NCBI GenBank assembly: GCA_021373015.1
Contig: JAJFTJ010000006.1
Location: forward strand, 60,237-124,236
Source: Nitrospiraceae bacterium
Lineage (GTDB): Bacteria; Nitrospirota; Thermodesulfovibrionia; Thermodesulfovibrionales; UBA1546
Direction: 5' to 3'
DNA: 64,000 nt
The translations under genes and the position numbers were made by a program. Positions 1 through 8,568 of this stretch are shown here, piece by piece. Under the pieces are notes generated by a model that saw only the letters and a program-made list of their open reading frames with translations, searched no databases and was not told the origin of the DNA. Positions within the stretch are counted from its first letter, which is position 1; every line of letters begins with the position of its first letter.

Positions 1-9
1 AATTAATTC

Positions 10-567
10 CTATTTCTTGGATTTTGACTTTGACTTTGTTTTTTCTTTTGTTTCAGACTTCATGCCTTTTGACTCATTCAGCTTATTGATAATTATATCT
101 GTAAGATCAATATCTTTTTTGGCGTGTATTACTACCTCACTGCGGACTATCATTGAGTAGTCATTCTCTTTGCCAAAAGCATCAATAATCTCGACCGCTT
201 CTTTGAGAATTGATTCAGTAAGTTCTGCTTCTTTTTTCTGAAGCTCTTCTCTTATATCAGCAACCAGTCTCTGTATGTCTCTTTTCATCCTTTCAAGTTC
301 TTCTTCTTTTGACTTCTTTGCATCTGCTGAGAGCACAGAAGACTGTTTTTTGAGCTCGTCTTCAATCTTGCCCATTGCTTTAAGTTTCTCATCAAGAATC
401 GATTTTTTTGATTTTTCAAGAGTCTCCAAATCAATCTTTGCTTTTTTCCCTGCTTCTGATTCAAGAACTACGCGCTGAATATTGATAAACCCAATCTTAT
501 CAGCAGCAAGCGCACTAACTGCGAATAACATTCCTGCAATCAATATTAGTAAAAAAATCTTTTTCAT
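10..567 (-). CDS. skp: OmpH/Skp-like periplasmic chaperone
   Basis: Likely holdase chaperone that escorts unfolded outer-membrane proteins across the periplasm to the BAM complex. The protein opens with a hydrophobic signal peptide ending ALA (about residues 1-22). A classic OmpH start follows (KIGFINIQRVV), then a long charged helical region that would form the coiled-coil tentacles, and a Lys/Ser-rich tail. The length (about 185 aa) is normal for Skp. A GTG lies one codon upstream at 568-570, but AGGAGG is five bases from the ATG and only two from the GTG, so I take the ATG. It follows bamA on the same strand, the usual bamA-skp order; lpxD would be expected just beyond the window edge. Confidence 0.9.
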   Translation of the reverse strand: MKKIFLLILIAGMLFAVSALAADKIGFINIQRVVLESEAGKKAKIDLETLEKSKKSILDEKLKAMGKIEDELKKQSSVLSADAKKSKEEELERMKRDIQRLVADIREELQKKEAELTESILKEAVEIIDAFGKENDYSMIVRSEVVIHAKKDIDLTDIIINKLNESKGMKSETKEKTKSKSKSKK

Positions 568-610
568 CACTTCCTCCTGTTATCTAACTATTTTCTATTT
601 ATTATTATCT

Positions 611-2860
611 TTAAAAGAATGATCCTATTGTAAACTCAAATCTGCTCTTGCCTTCCCCTTCTTTTGGTTTTAGATTATATCCCCATTCAATTCTTAATGG
701 GCCCACAGGTGATATCCATCTAAAACCAAGACCTGTTGTATATCTCAATTCAGCTTCCTTTAAAGAATCATATGCCATCCCACTATCAAAGAAAACAAGT
801 CCTTTCAATTTTAATTCGCTGATCAGCGGATAAATAAATTCTGTATTAAAAAGTATCTGCTGCTTTCCTCCCATTGGGTCTCCACTGCTGTCCTTCGGCC
901 CTCCTTCACCAAAACCAAGGCCTCTGATCGTATAAATTCCTCCTACATAATATCTCTCATATAAAGGCAGCTTTTTCCCATTCACTCCTTCTCCAAACCC
1001 GTAACGGCCTCTTATTGAAAATGTATTGTCGTAAATCGGGAAAAACCATGCTGAATCAAGATTAACTTTTACAAAATAATTATCACCGCCTACTCCTGCA
1101 TAAGTAACGTAAAAAGCATTCTTCGAGCCCTTGTGCGGATCAAGATAATTGTCTCTGGAATCCCTTACAAGCCCGGGAGTTATACTGCTTGTTATTTTTT
1201 TCCCTTGTTGTTCTTTTACAAGTTCCGAGGCATCTGGATCAATGTTCGATATATCTGCATTTTCAAAATTATACGTAATGCTGCCCTTCACATATTCTGA
1301 AAAATCCTTTCCAAAAGACACATCAAAACCTGTAGCCTTTTTGTCATATTGGCCGTATTGACGGGTAGTCCTATATATGCTGGCGCCAAATGATATAGGC
1401 TTGTCCATAAACCATGGATCTCTGAAAGCAAGTTCATAATATGTAACTCTGGTGCCAAGCTCACTTCTTAATCTAATGTACTGTCCTCTGCCAAATAAGT
1501 TCCCCTGTGTGACATCAAACATCCCCATCGCTCCGTCAACCGAGCTGTAACCGCCGCCTACGCTTATTGATCCTGTGGGTCTTTCCTTAACCTTGATATC
1601 AACGTCCAAGACCTTTTCCTCTTGTTTCGGCTTAGGAACCAGATCAACAGTCTCGAAATATTGAAGATTTGTTATTCTTTCATAGCTTCTCTTCAAAAGC
1701 TTGCTGTTAAATTTATCTCCTTCATCAAGACGAACCTCTCTTCTTATAACCTTATCTATAGTCTTTGTGTTTCCTGATATCTCTATCCTGCCTATGTTGT
1801 ATACAGCGCCTTCTTCAATTTTATAAGTGATCTTTACATTAAGTTTGGAATCATCAGGTAAAACCTCGGGAGAAACACTCGCAAGTGCATATCCCTTTTC
1901 TGAATAGGCTTCTGTGAGTTCATTAATATCCTGTCTTAAAATTCTTCTGTTGAACACATCATTGGCTTTAAGTTCAATAAGAGGCTTTAACTCTTCTTCC
2001 TTATACGCCTTGTAACCCGTTATATTTACAGAAGCCACTTTATACTGTTTGCCTTCAGAGACTGTTATGGTAATTACCATCCTGTCTTTGCCTTTATTAA
2101 GCTCTATCTTAGGCTCTGAAACTGCGATATTTATAAAACCCTTGTTGTAATAGAGGTCTTTTATCTTTTCAACATCTGAATTCATCTCAGCCTTTTTGTA
2201 GTAACCAGAAGATGTGATAAAAGAGAATATCCACCAGTCCGTCGTCTTTATAGCCTTTTTTATCTCTTTTTTTGATATTTCCTTGTTACCTTCAATAACA
2301 ACATCTTTTATCTTTATCTTTGGACCTTCATCTATCTGGTATGTTAAGGTCACTTCGTCATCATTAACTCTTTTTATTACAGGAACCACCTTTGCAAGCC
2401 AATATCCCTCTTCTTCATAAAATGAATGCAGTTTCTCTGCATTATCCTGTATCAGAACAGTATCAGCGATTGCCCCTGCTGTTACAGTAATCTTCTCCTT
2501 TAATTTCGCGTCTTCGAATTCATCGTTGCCCTGGAAGTCCAGCTTTATAATTGTGGGTTTTTCCCTGATAAGATAAATAAGTTTGACACCGCCTTCAAAA
2601 GGTTCTACCTCCACGCTCACATCATCAAAATAACCCATTTTGTAAATGTTCTTTATATCATTTGTAGTTTTTTCATTTGCCAGACTCTCGCCTGTTTTGT
2701 GGGTTATCTTTGCCTTAACAGCGCCCTCTTCAATCCGCTTTAGTCCCCTGACTTCTATTGAATTGACCATTGGAAGTCCTTGAGCAAAAATATTAGATAT
2801 GTCTGCTGCAAGAATAATAATTGTGAAGACAGATATGATAACTATTAGTTTTTTCACCAT
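611..2860 (-). CDS. bamA: Outer membrane protein assembly factor BamA
   Basis: Core of the beta-barrel assembly machine in the outer membrane. A signal peptide is followed by a series of POTRA repeats (roughly residues 30-410, with IxGN / G-Y-x-x-A patterns such as EGNKEISKKEI and ISGNTKTIDKVI). A C-terminal surface-antigen barrel has glycine/aromatic strands (VGGGYSS, YYVGGIYTIRGLGFG) and a terminal Phe, as expected for a BAM substrate. Length is close to the family norm of about 750-800 aa. The frame stays open to an ATG at 2884, but the ATG at 2860 has AAGGA in front and fits the upstream promoter better, and it puts MVKK directly before the signal peptide. First gene of a bamA-skp unit. 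Confidence 0.95.
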   Translation of the reverse strand: MVKKLIVIISVFTIIILAADISNIFAQGLPMVNSIEVRGLKRIEEGAVKAKITHKTGESLANEKTTNDIKNIYKMGYFDDVSVEVEPFEGGVKLIYLIREKPTIIKLDFQGNDEFEDAKLKEKITVTAGAIADTVLIQDNAEKLHSFYEEEGYWLAKVVPVIKRVNDDEVTLTYQIDEGPKIKIKDVVIEGNKEISKKEIKKAIKTTDWWIFSFITSSGYYKKAEMNSDVEKIKDLYYNKGFINIAVSEPKIELNKGKDRMVITITVSEGKQYKVASVNITGYKAYKEEELKPLIELKANDVFNRRILRQDINELTEAYSEKGYALASVSPEVLPDDSKLNVKITYKIEEGAVYNIGRIEISGNTKTIDKVIRREVRLDEGDKFNSKLLKRSYERITNLQYFETVDLVPKPKQEEKVLDVDIKVKERPTGSISVGGGYSSVDGAMGMFDVTQGNLFGRGQYIRLRSELGTRVTYYELAFRDPWFMDKPISFGASIYRTTRQYGQYDKKATGFDVSFGKDFSEYVKGSITYNFENADISNIDPDASELVKEQQGKKITSSITPGLVRDSRDNYLDPHKGSKNAFYVTYAGVGGDNYFVKVNLDSAWFFPIYDNTFSIRGRYGFGEGVNGKKLPLYERYYVGGIYTIRGLGFGEGGPKDSSGDPMGGKQQILFNTEFIYPLISELKLKGLVFFDSGMAYDSLKEAELRYTTGLGFRWISPVGPLRIEWGYNLKPKEGEGKSRFEFTIGSFF

Positions 2861-2892
2861 ACATTCCTTTTTAGGCATAATCACAGATTGAT

Positions 2893-2922
2893 AGTATATC
2901 TTCTTAAAAGCCTGCCTGTAAA
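2893..2922 (-). promoter_or_regulatory. Promoter for bamA-skp
   Basis: On the minus strand TTTACA (2917-2922) and TATACT (2893-2898) are separated by 18 bases. The predicted start site near 2886 leaves a short leader before the ATG at 2860. This also argues against the alternative start at 2884. Confidence 0.55.
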
Positions 2923-2968
2923 TAAAAAAATAAGCGACTGGATTGACTTTTTCATGTAAAATTATACT

Positions 2969-3901
2969 GTGGCAGAAATAAGGGAAATAAATATAAAAAA
3001 TCAGGATTCAGGGAAAAGAATTGATATAGCAGCTGCTGAAACTACAGGTATAAGCCGTTCAAAAATTCAAAGACTGATAAAAGATAAAGCAGTATCAGTT
3101 AATTCAAGACCTGTTGTTTCGAATTACCGTCTGCAAACAGGAGATATTGTTTCTATTAATATACCTGAAGAAAAAGAAACAACCCTTGTTCCTGAAGATC
3201 TGCCGATAAAAATAATACATAAAGATGACTATGTCGTTGTATGCGACAAACCTCCTGGGATGGTTGTTTACCCTGCGCCAGGACATAATTCAGGAACACT
3301 CATGAATGCAGTTCTATTTCATTGCAAAAAACTTGCGAATATAGGATGTCCCTTAAGACCTGGAGTTGTTCACAGACTTGACAAGGACACATCTGGAGTA
3401 ATGGTAATAGCCCTGAATGACAGAGCATATTACAGTCTTGCAGAACAGTTCAAAAACAGGACTATCGAAAAAATATATATAGCACTGGTTTATGGAAATA
3501 TAAAAGGTGAACAGGGAGAGATAAATCTTAGCATTGGTCGGTCTGAATCCGACAGAAAAAAAATGTCAACCAGAGCAAGAAAATGGAAAGAGGCTTTAAC
3601 TTCATGGAAAGTGCTTGAGAGATTCGGCAATGCAGCACTTGTTGAAGCGACGATTAAAACAGGCAGGACTCACCAGATCAGAGTTCATTTTGCATCAATA
3701 GGACATCCTGTGCTTGGAGACAGCACATATGGTAAAAAATTAGAGATAGACATACCAGATAAGGGGAAAATTGTTTTTTCGAGGCAGATGCTTCATGCAG
3801 CAATACTCCGATTTAAACATCCTTTTACTTCTGAAATTCTCAGCTTTCAAAGTGATATTCCTGAAGATATGAACAGTTGCATTGAAAAACTCAGAGGTTA
3901 A
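2969..3901 (+). CDS. rluD: 23S rRNA pseudouridine synthase, RluD family
   Basis: Converts uridines in the 23S rRNA helix 69 region to pseudouridine. An S4 RNA-binding domain lies at about residues 14-62 (GKRIDI, ISRSKIQRLI, AVSVN). The catalytic domain follows, with the family signature HRLDKDTSG at 135-143; Asp138 is the nucleophile. The later motif KTGRTHQIRVHFASIGHPVLGD is also typical (short form TGRTHQIR). Length 310 aa is normal. The start is GTG with no Shine-Dalgarno sequence; no ATG lies between it and the S4 domain. The gene is divergent from bamA and its stop overlaps the convergent roadblock gene by four bases. Confidence 0.93.
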   Translation: MAEIREINIKNQDSGKRIDIAAAETTGISRSKIQRLIKDKAVSVNSRPVVSNYRLQTGDIVSINIPEEKETTLVPEDLPIKIIHKDDYVVVCDKPPGMVVYPAPGHNSGTLMNAVLFHCKKLANIGCPLRPGVVHRLDKDTSGVMVIALNDRAYYSLAEQFKNRTIEKIYIALVYGNIKGEQGEINLSIGRSESDRKKMSTRARKWKEALTSWKVLERFGNAALVEATIKTGRTHQIRVHFASIGHPVLGDSTYGKKLEIDIPDKGKIVFSRQMLHAAILRFKHPFTSEILSFQSDIPEDMNSCIEKLRG

Positions 3902-4254
3902 AACTCAGACTCTATCTTTGAAATAGTAGTTCTCATGATAAATCTGCCCTTACCGTAATTGCCGTCAGGCTGTATTACAAGCGCCAGATAGTAGTCCTGA
4001 TTAATCTTTCTCATTATGATTCCGCATCTGTCGGAGATTATTGAGAATTCTTTTGCCTCACCCAACCCCAGCGTTTCAGCAGCTTCGCTTATGTTTTTTA
4101 TCATTGCAGATGCCTCAGCGCCTAGATCTTCGAGATTAACCAGTTTTTCTGATGTATATTCTTCCACAGAGATTCCGTCTGCCCCTATTATCATGGCAGA
4201 AGCAGCGCCATCAACCCTTAATACTATCTCTTTAAGAACTTCTGAAAAACTCAT
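3898..4254 (-). CDS. Roadblock/LC7 domain protein
   Basis: Single-domain roadblock/LC7 protein of 118 aa, the fold of MglB-type GTPase-activating proteins and other small-GTPase regulators. Visible features are an N-terminal helix (FSEVLKEIVLRV), the beta hairpin AMIIGADGISVEEY, a central helix (LGAEASAMIKNISEAAETL) and the strands GIIMRKI and YYLALVI. The start codon lies 23 bases inside the upstream TPR gene, so the two are probably translationally coupled and may work together. No MglA-like GTPase is present nearby. The partner and process are unknown; polarity control or a filament-associated role is only a family-based guess. Confidence 0.8.
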   Translation of the reverse strand: MSFSEVLKEIVLRVDGAASAMIIGADGISVEEYTSEKLVNLEDLGAEASAMIKNISEAAETLGLGEAKEFSIISDRCGIIMRKINQDYYLALVIQPDGNYGKGRFIMRTTISKIESEF

Positions 4255-5296
4255 CTTTCCTCTTTCTAAGCCCTTGTGCCAGGGTTTCCATTTTATTTAT
4301 AGATACCTCATGTTTTTTTTGCGCCATATTAAGCAGCATCTTTAGTTCTTCAAGTTTTTGCAGAATAAATTTATTATTGGGATCTTCTGACAAGATAGAA
4401 TTATAAACATCAGCTGCTTTTAGATAATCACCCTTTCCGATATAAGACTCTGCCTCTTTTATCTTTATTTTTTTTATGTCAAAAACTGGTTTTTCTCTTT
4501 TCTCAGAAGCAGCCACCACAATATGATCCTTGGAATTCTCAGCTTTTTTTGATGCCTCAAAAATAGTAGCTGTAAGTGATTCAGCCGTATCCTCCATAAC
4601 ATCCAAATAATTCTGCGTCCCTTTATCAGCTCCGTCTATATTTCCCATATCCCTGAGGCTCAAACTGTTTCCGGTAATGTCCGCAAGAGAATCCGCATCT
4701 TCAGTCTTTGCCTCAGTAAAGGTTTTTTTGAATTCTTCGAAATCACCCTCATTCATGGAATATCGTGTATGTTCTGCCGGAAGCAATTCACGGCTATCCT
4801 CTTCCTCTTCATGTGTCTGTACAAAAACAGGTTTTGGCGGCGTATTTACTATCTGCGGGATTTGCTCTTCCTTTTCTTCTGGTTCAGGCTCATCAGACAG
4901 GTTTTTCAGTCTCTCTATATTGGGAAGCGCATCCTCATCATTAGGGTTAAGTTTTAAAACCTTTTCGTATTCTTCTACAGCCTTTCGATTCTGCTTCAGG
5001 TCTCTGTATGTCTCAGCCAGTTTTTTGTGGGCATAGAGATTGTCAGGAATGGCCAAAATGACTTTCTCGAATTCCTCCCTCGCCTCATGCATCATATTTT
5101 TTTCTAAATAAATCTTGCCCAATGCTACACGAGCGCTCATATAATTCGGCTGGGCATCAAGCCCAATCAAAAGAGTTCCAATAGCTTCCTCAAGCATTCC
5201 CATCTTTTTGTATTCATCAGCAAGAGGAACAAAAAGCCTGGAGTTTGGATCTCTGTCTACTTTTTCTTTTAGTTTGGATATGTCTTCATTAGCCAT
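4232..5296 (-). CDS. TPR-repeat protein coupled to a roadblock protein
   Basis: 354-aa cytoplasmic protein without signal peptide. Tandem TPR motifs fill about residues 15-130 (for example GMLEEAIGTLLIGLDAQPN, AREEFEKVILAIPDN, AVEEYEKVLKLNPND). An acidic, probably disordered linker follows, with a short conserved stretch in the middle. A last TPR-like helix pair sits near residues 275-320 (AESYIGKGDYLKAADVYNSIL), and a charged helix ends the protein. Its 3' end overlaps the roadblock gene by 23 bases. TPRs mediate protein-protein contacts, so a scaffold for the roadblock protein is the simplest reading. No enzymatic motif is visible. Confidence 0.78.
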   Translation of the reverse strand: MANEDISKLKEKVDRDPNSRLFVPLADEYKKMGMLEEAIGTLLIGLDAQPNYMSARVALGKIYLEKNMMHEAREEFEKVILAIPDNLYAHKKLAETYRDLKQNRKAVEEYEKVLKLNPNDEDALPNIERLKNLSDEPEPEEKEEQIPQIVNTPPKPVFVQTHEEEEDSRELLPAEHTRYSMNEGDFEEFKKTFTEAKTEDADSLADITGNSLSLRDMGNIDGADKGTQNYLDVMEDTAESLTATIFEASKKAENSKDHIVVAASEKREKPVFDIKKIKIKEAESYIGKGDYLKAADVYNSILSEDPNNKFILQKLEELKMLLNMAQKKHEVSINKMETLAQGLRKRKDEFFRSS

Positions 5297-5384
5297 GTTG
5301 ATAAAAAAATCTTATCAGATTAACAGTCAAAAGTTCAAGAAAAGAAAAACAGCTCTAAAACTCCCTGATAATACACAGACAGAA

Positions 5385-6395
5385 TCAGCTCCAAATTCCT
5401 TTGATCCCTGTATTACATTTTGGACACAACCCGTCTTTAATATTATTTGCAAAGATTCGATACCCGATTCTTTCGATAAGCAGTGTTTTGCATTTCGGAC
5501 AATAAGTATTCTCACCGCCTTCGCCAGGGATATTCCCCTCGTATACATATTTAAGCCCATTGTTTAATCCAATCTCATAAGCCATTTTTAGTGTCTTTAC
5601 AGGAGTAGAAGGAAGATCAGTTAATTTATATGTCGGATAAAATTTTGAAACATGCCACGGGATCGAGCTGTCAATTGAACTTATGAACTCAGCAATTTTT
5701 TTAAGACTTTCTTCTGAATCATTATGATTAGGGATTATCAGAGTAGTCACCTCTACCCAAATCCCAAGTTTTTTCATCAGTTTTATAGTCTTTTTAACAG
5801 GTTCGGCTTTTGCACCGCAAATCTCCTGATAAAATTTTTCATCACCCTTAAAATCAATGTTATTTCCGTCAAGATAAGGCGCTATTGTCATTGCTGCCTC
5901 AGGGCTTGTATATCCATTGCTCACAAAAACATTCTTTATGTTTTTTTCATGAGCGAGTTTTGCGCAGTCATAGGCAAATTCAAAAAATATCGTGGGTTCC
6001 GTATAAGTGTATGATATGCTTTGGCATTCATTTCTTAAAGCCATATCAACAACTTCTTCAGGAGTCGTGATCTTTCCGTTTATCTGGCCAGAATTTATTC
6101 TAGGATACTGAGATATTTCGTAATTCTGGCAATGTCCGCATCTGAAATTACATCCGGCAGCTGCAATCGAAAGAGATTTTGAACCAGGGAGGAAATGAAA
6201 CAAAGGTTTTTTCTCGATAGGGTCTATATTTATTGAGATGAGCCTCCCGTATACAAGACTGTAAAGTCTGCCTTCGATATTTTCCCGTACATAGCATATG
6301 CCTCTTTTACCGTTTGAGATTTGACAGTTATGAGCACATAGAAAACACCTTACTTTCTTGTCTTCAAGCCTCTCATAAAACATCGCCTCTTTCAT
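5385..6395 (-). CDS. amrS: AmmeMemoRadiSam system radical SAM enzyme AmrS
   Basis: Radical SAM protein of the AmmeMemoRadiSam family (pyruvate-formate-lyase-activating-like), whose biochemical role is not settled. The radical SAM cluster motif CxxxCxxC is at Cys82, Cys86 and Cys89 (GCNFRCGHCQNYEIS). Two N-terminal CxxC-type pairs (CFLCAHNC, about 17-24) are a hallmark of this subfamily. A C-terminal zinc-ribbon-like tail has two CPKC pairs. Length 336 aa is typical. The partner amrA lies about 4 kb away at 10527-11036; no Memo (amrB) gene is in the window. The ATG has no Shine-Dalgarno sequence but a perfect extended -10 box six bases upstream, so the mRNA may be leaderless. Confidence 0.9.
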   Translation of the reverse strand: MKEAMFYERLEDKKVRCFLCAHNCQISNGKRGICYVRENIEGRLYSLVYGRLISINIDPIEKKPLFHFLPGSKSLSIAAAGCNFRCGHCQNYEISQYPRINSGQINGKITTPEEVVDMALRNECQSISYTYTEPTIFFEFAYDCAKLAHEKNIKNVFVSNGYTSPEAAMTIAPYLDGNNIDFKGDEKFYQEICGAKAEPVKKTIKLMKKLGIWVEVTTLIIPNHNDSEESLKKIAEFISSIDSSIPWHVSKFYPTYKLTDLPSTPVKTLKMAYEIGLNNGLKYVYEGNIPGEGGENTYCPKCKTLLIERIGYRIFANNIKDGLCPKCNTGIKGIWS

Positions 6396-6401
6396 AAACA
6401 G

Positions 6402-6410
6402 ATTATAGCA
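6402..6410 (-). promoter_or_regulatory. Extended -10 promoter of amrS (probably leaderless)
   Basis: The minus strand reads TGCTATAAT, a perfect extended -10 element, ending six bases before the amrS ATG at 6395. The transcript would start at or next to the start codon. I see no convincing -35 box. Confidence 0.6.
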
Positions 6411-6419
6411 GACATTTAT

Positions 6420-6448
6420 TTGACTTAAAATAAAATGGTATGCAAAAT
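6420..6448 (+). promoter_or_regulatory. Possible promoter of dapF
   Basis: TTGACT (6420-6425) lies 17 bases upstream of CAAAAT (6443-6448). The -35 is good and the -10 is weak (four of six consensus bases). It sits in the short divergent space between amrS and dapF. Confidence 0.35.
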
Positions 6449-6494
6449 AAGAGAACGAATTTTAATTTTACATAAAACAGGGAATTGATTAAAA

Positions 6495-7334
6495 ATGGAA
6501 ATTAACTTCACCAAAATGCATGGGTTAGGCAATGACTTTGTCCTGATAGACTGCAGAAAAATAAAACTAACTAACCATTCAAAGCTCGCAAAAGATGTCT
6601 GTCATAGACGCTTTGGCATTGGAGCCGACCAGATGCTTCTGCTTTATTCTTCAAAAAAAGCAGACTTCAAAATGAGGATATTAAATTCTGACGGCAGTGA
6701 AGTTGAAATGTGCGGGAACGGAATAAGGTGTTTCGCAAAATACATATGGGATAGAAATTTATCAAAGAAAAAAACACTTAACATCGAAACCCTTGCAGGA
6801 ATTATAAGACCTGAGAGAAATGGGAAACTTGTCAGAGTTGATATGGGAAAACCTATTCTAGAAGGCAGAAAGATCCCTGTTAATTTCGAAGGAAGGATAA
6901 TCGACCATCCTATAAAAATTGAAGACAGAATATTTAATATTACATGCGTTTCTATGGGCAATCCTCATGCCGTTATGTTTGTTGACAGGGTTGAAGATTT
7001 CCCTGTAACTTATTACGGGCCTATTATTGAGAAACACCCACTCTTTCCTAAAAAGACCAATGCTGAATTTGTAGAGGTAATAAGTCCTTCAGAGATAAGG
7101 ATGCGAGTATGGGAAAGAGGTTCTGGCGAGACAATGGCATGCGGCACAGGTGCATCCGCTTCTGCTATTGCATCAATGCTTAAAGGATTTACAGAAAGGA
7201 AAGTGACAGTGCATCTTATTGGCGGAGACCTTAATATCGAATGGCGGAATAATAATCATGTTTACATGACAGGTCCCGCTGTTGAGGTTTATAAAGGAAA
7301 AATAAAAATCGGTAAAAAATTACCGTATGCTTGA
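6495..7334 (+). CDS. dapF: Diaminopimelate epimerase
   Basis: Interconverts LL- and meso-diaminopimelate, the last step before lysine and peptidoglycan cross-link precursor. The N-terminus (FTKMHGLGNDFVLID) is the family signature. The two catalytic cysteines are Cys73 in EMCGNGIRCF and Cys216 in MACGTGASAS. Length 279 aa is normal. The gene precedes dapA by 53 bases and probably shares its transcript; lysA is 30 kb away. Nothing unusual in the sequence. Confidence 0.96.
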   Translation: MEINFTKMHGLGNDFVLIDCRKIKLTNHSKLAKDVCHRRFGIGADQMLLLYSSKKADFKMRILNSDGSEVEMCGNGIRCFAKYIWDRNLSKKKTLNIETLAGIIRPERNGKLVRVDMGKPILEGRKIPVNFEGRIIDHPIKIEDRIFNITCVSMGNPHAVMFVDRVEDFPVTYYGPIIEKHPLFPKKTNAEFVEVISPSEIRMRVWERGSGETMACGTGASASAIASMLKGFTERKVTVHLIGGDLNIEWRNNNHVYMTGPAVEVYKGKIKIGKKLPYA

Positions 7335-7335
7335 T

Positions 7336-7368
7336 CTAAAACTGTAACCCAATCGGCTCCAGTTTTAG
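7336..7368 (+). promoter_or_regulatory. Hairpin between dapF and dapA
   Basis: CTAAAACTG (7336-7344) and CAGTTTTAG (7360-7368) form a perfect 9-bp stem with a 15-base loop, just after the dapF stop and just before the dapA ribosome binding site. There is no T-tract, so a classic terminator is unlikely. It may be an mRNA processing or stability element, or nothing. Confidence 0.4.
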
Positions 7369-7387
7369 GATTGCAAGGGAGGATTAA

Positions 7388-8260
7388 ATGTTTAAAGGTT
7401 CTATAGTCGCAATTGTAACGCCATTTAAAAACGGAAAGATTGATGAAAAAGCTTTTGGTGATCTTATAGAGTGGCACATATCAAGCGGTACTAATGCCAT
7501 AGTGCCGTGCGGAACAACCGGTGAATCTGCAACTCTTGATTATGACGAACACTACAGAGTAATAGAGATTACTGTAAAAACAGTAAATAAAAGGATACCT
7601 GTAATTGCAGGCACTGGCGCAAACGCCACTGACGAGACAATAATGATCACAAAAGAAGCAAAAAAACTCGGGGCAGATGGAGCGCTGCTTGTTGCCCCAT
7701 ATTACAATAAGCCGACTCAGGAAGGTCTTTACAGACATTACAAGACTATTGCCGAAGCTGTTGACATGCCAATAGTTCTTTACAATGTGCCTGGAAGAAC
7801 CTCTGTTAATATTCTTCCTCCAACAGTAGCAAGGCTCGCAGAAATAAAAAACATTGTGGCTATTAAAGAAGCTACCGGCGATATGAAACAGGTCAGCGAA
7901 GTAATAAGATTATGCGGCGGCAAAATCGCAGTGATTTCCGGCGACGATTTTACAACGCTCACACTTCTTGCGCTCGGCGGAACAGGGGTAATATCTGTTT
8001 CAGCTAATGTTGCTCCAAAAGATGTATCTGACATGTGCGCAGCATGGCAGCAGGGAAATATTGAGAAAGCCAGAAAACTTCACTACAAATTAGAGCCCAT
8101 TAATACAGTTATGTTTATCGAAACAAATCCAATTCCTGCAAAAACAGCGCTTGCATTGATGGGAAAGATCAAAGAAGAATTCAGGCTTCCGCTCTGCGAG
8201 ATGTCGGAGGCGAATAAAGATAAGCTCAAAAAAGCATTGAAGGATTACGGACTGATCTGA
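7388..8260 (+). CDS. dapA: 4-hydroxy-tetrahydrodipicolinate synthase
   Basis: Condenses pyruvate and aspartate semialdehyde at the start of the diaminopimelate branch. A TIM-barrel aldolase: Lys160 (IVAIKEATGD) forms the Schiff base, Tyr132 (VLYNVPGRT) and Thr44/Thr45 (CGTTGES) complete the proton relay. Length 290 aa matches the family. The start is set by AGGGAGG seven bases upstream. It follows dapF on the same strand. Confidence 0.97.
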   Translation: MFKGSIVAIVTPFKNGKIDEKAFGDLIEWHISSGTNAIVPCGTTGESATLDYDEHYRVIEITVKTVNKRIPVIAGTGANATDETIMITKEAKKLGADGALLVAPYYNKPTQEGLYRHYKTIAEAVDMPIVLYNVPGRTSVNILPPTVARLAEIKNIVAIKEATGDMKQVSEVIRLCGGKIAVISGDDFTTLTLLALGGTGVISVSANVAPKDVSDMCAAWQQGNIEKARKLHYKLEPINTVMFIETNPIPAKTALALMGKIKEEFRLPLCEMSEANKDKLKKALKDYGLI

Positions 8261-8267
8261 AAAAAAT

Positions 8268-8459
8268 TTATTCTTGCAATGAAATTGCACTGACAGGGCA
8301 GTTTTCTTCTGCTGCTTCGCAGCATCCGGCATAGTCACAGCCGTCAGGATCAATAACCTTAGACTTGCCTATTGTTTCATCAACATGGAAAACTGCCGGA
8401 CATATCTCCTGGCATCTTCCGCAGCCGATGCATTTATCTTCATCAACAGCAACATTCAT
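8268..8459 (-). CDS. Small [4Fe-4S] ferredoxin
   Basis: A 63-aa ferredoxin with one complete cluster motif (CIGCGRCQEICP) and a C-terminal Cys-Pro (ENCPVSAI) supplying the fourth ligand. Two further cysteines (CDYAGCCEAA) fall where the second cluster of a dicluster protein would be, but without the full motif. It resembles the single-cluster ferredoxins of anaerobes such as Thermotoga and Desulfovibrio. A TTG codon precedes the ATG; I use the ATG. It faces dapA (7 bases between stops) and is transcribed alone. Electron partner unknown; candidates in the window are the 2-oxoacid oxidoreductase subunits. Confidence 0.85.
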   Translation of the reverse strand: MNVAVDEDKCIGCGRCQEICPAVFHVDETIGKSKVIDPDGCDYAGCCEAAEENCPVSAISLQE

Positions 8460-8531
8460 CAAAAGTATTTTAACATTTTGGAAAAGATTTTCCAGTTTGC
8501 TGGATACAAAAACGAATTCCTCACGGGATCA

Positions 8532-8561
8532 TTGCTTATAAAACAATCAACATGATATATT
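8532..8561 (+). promoter_or_regulatory. Extended -10 promoter of moaC (leaderless)
   Basis: TTGCTT (8532-8537), an 18-base spacer, then TATATT (8556-8561) preceded by TG at 8553-8554. The ATG at 8569 is seven bases after the -10 box and has no Shine-Dalgarno sequence, so transcription should start at the initiator codon. Confidence 0.6.
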
Positions 8562-8568
8562 AAAAACC

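Noticed and set aside
10..60. Lys/Ser repeat tail of Skp as a special motif
   Set aside because: It is a short low-complexity tail, common in Skp-like proteins, with no sign of a wider repeat.
2943..2968. TTGACT and TATACT just before rluD as a promoter
   Set aside because: The spacer is only 14 bases, and TATACT abuts the GTG start, so it cannot serve that start codon in the normal way.
4677..5036. Long plus-strand frames opposite the TPR gene
   Set aside because: Serine- and phenylalanine-rich translations without start signals or family motifs; they are antisense shadows, as are similar frames opposite other genes.
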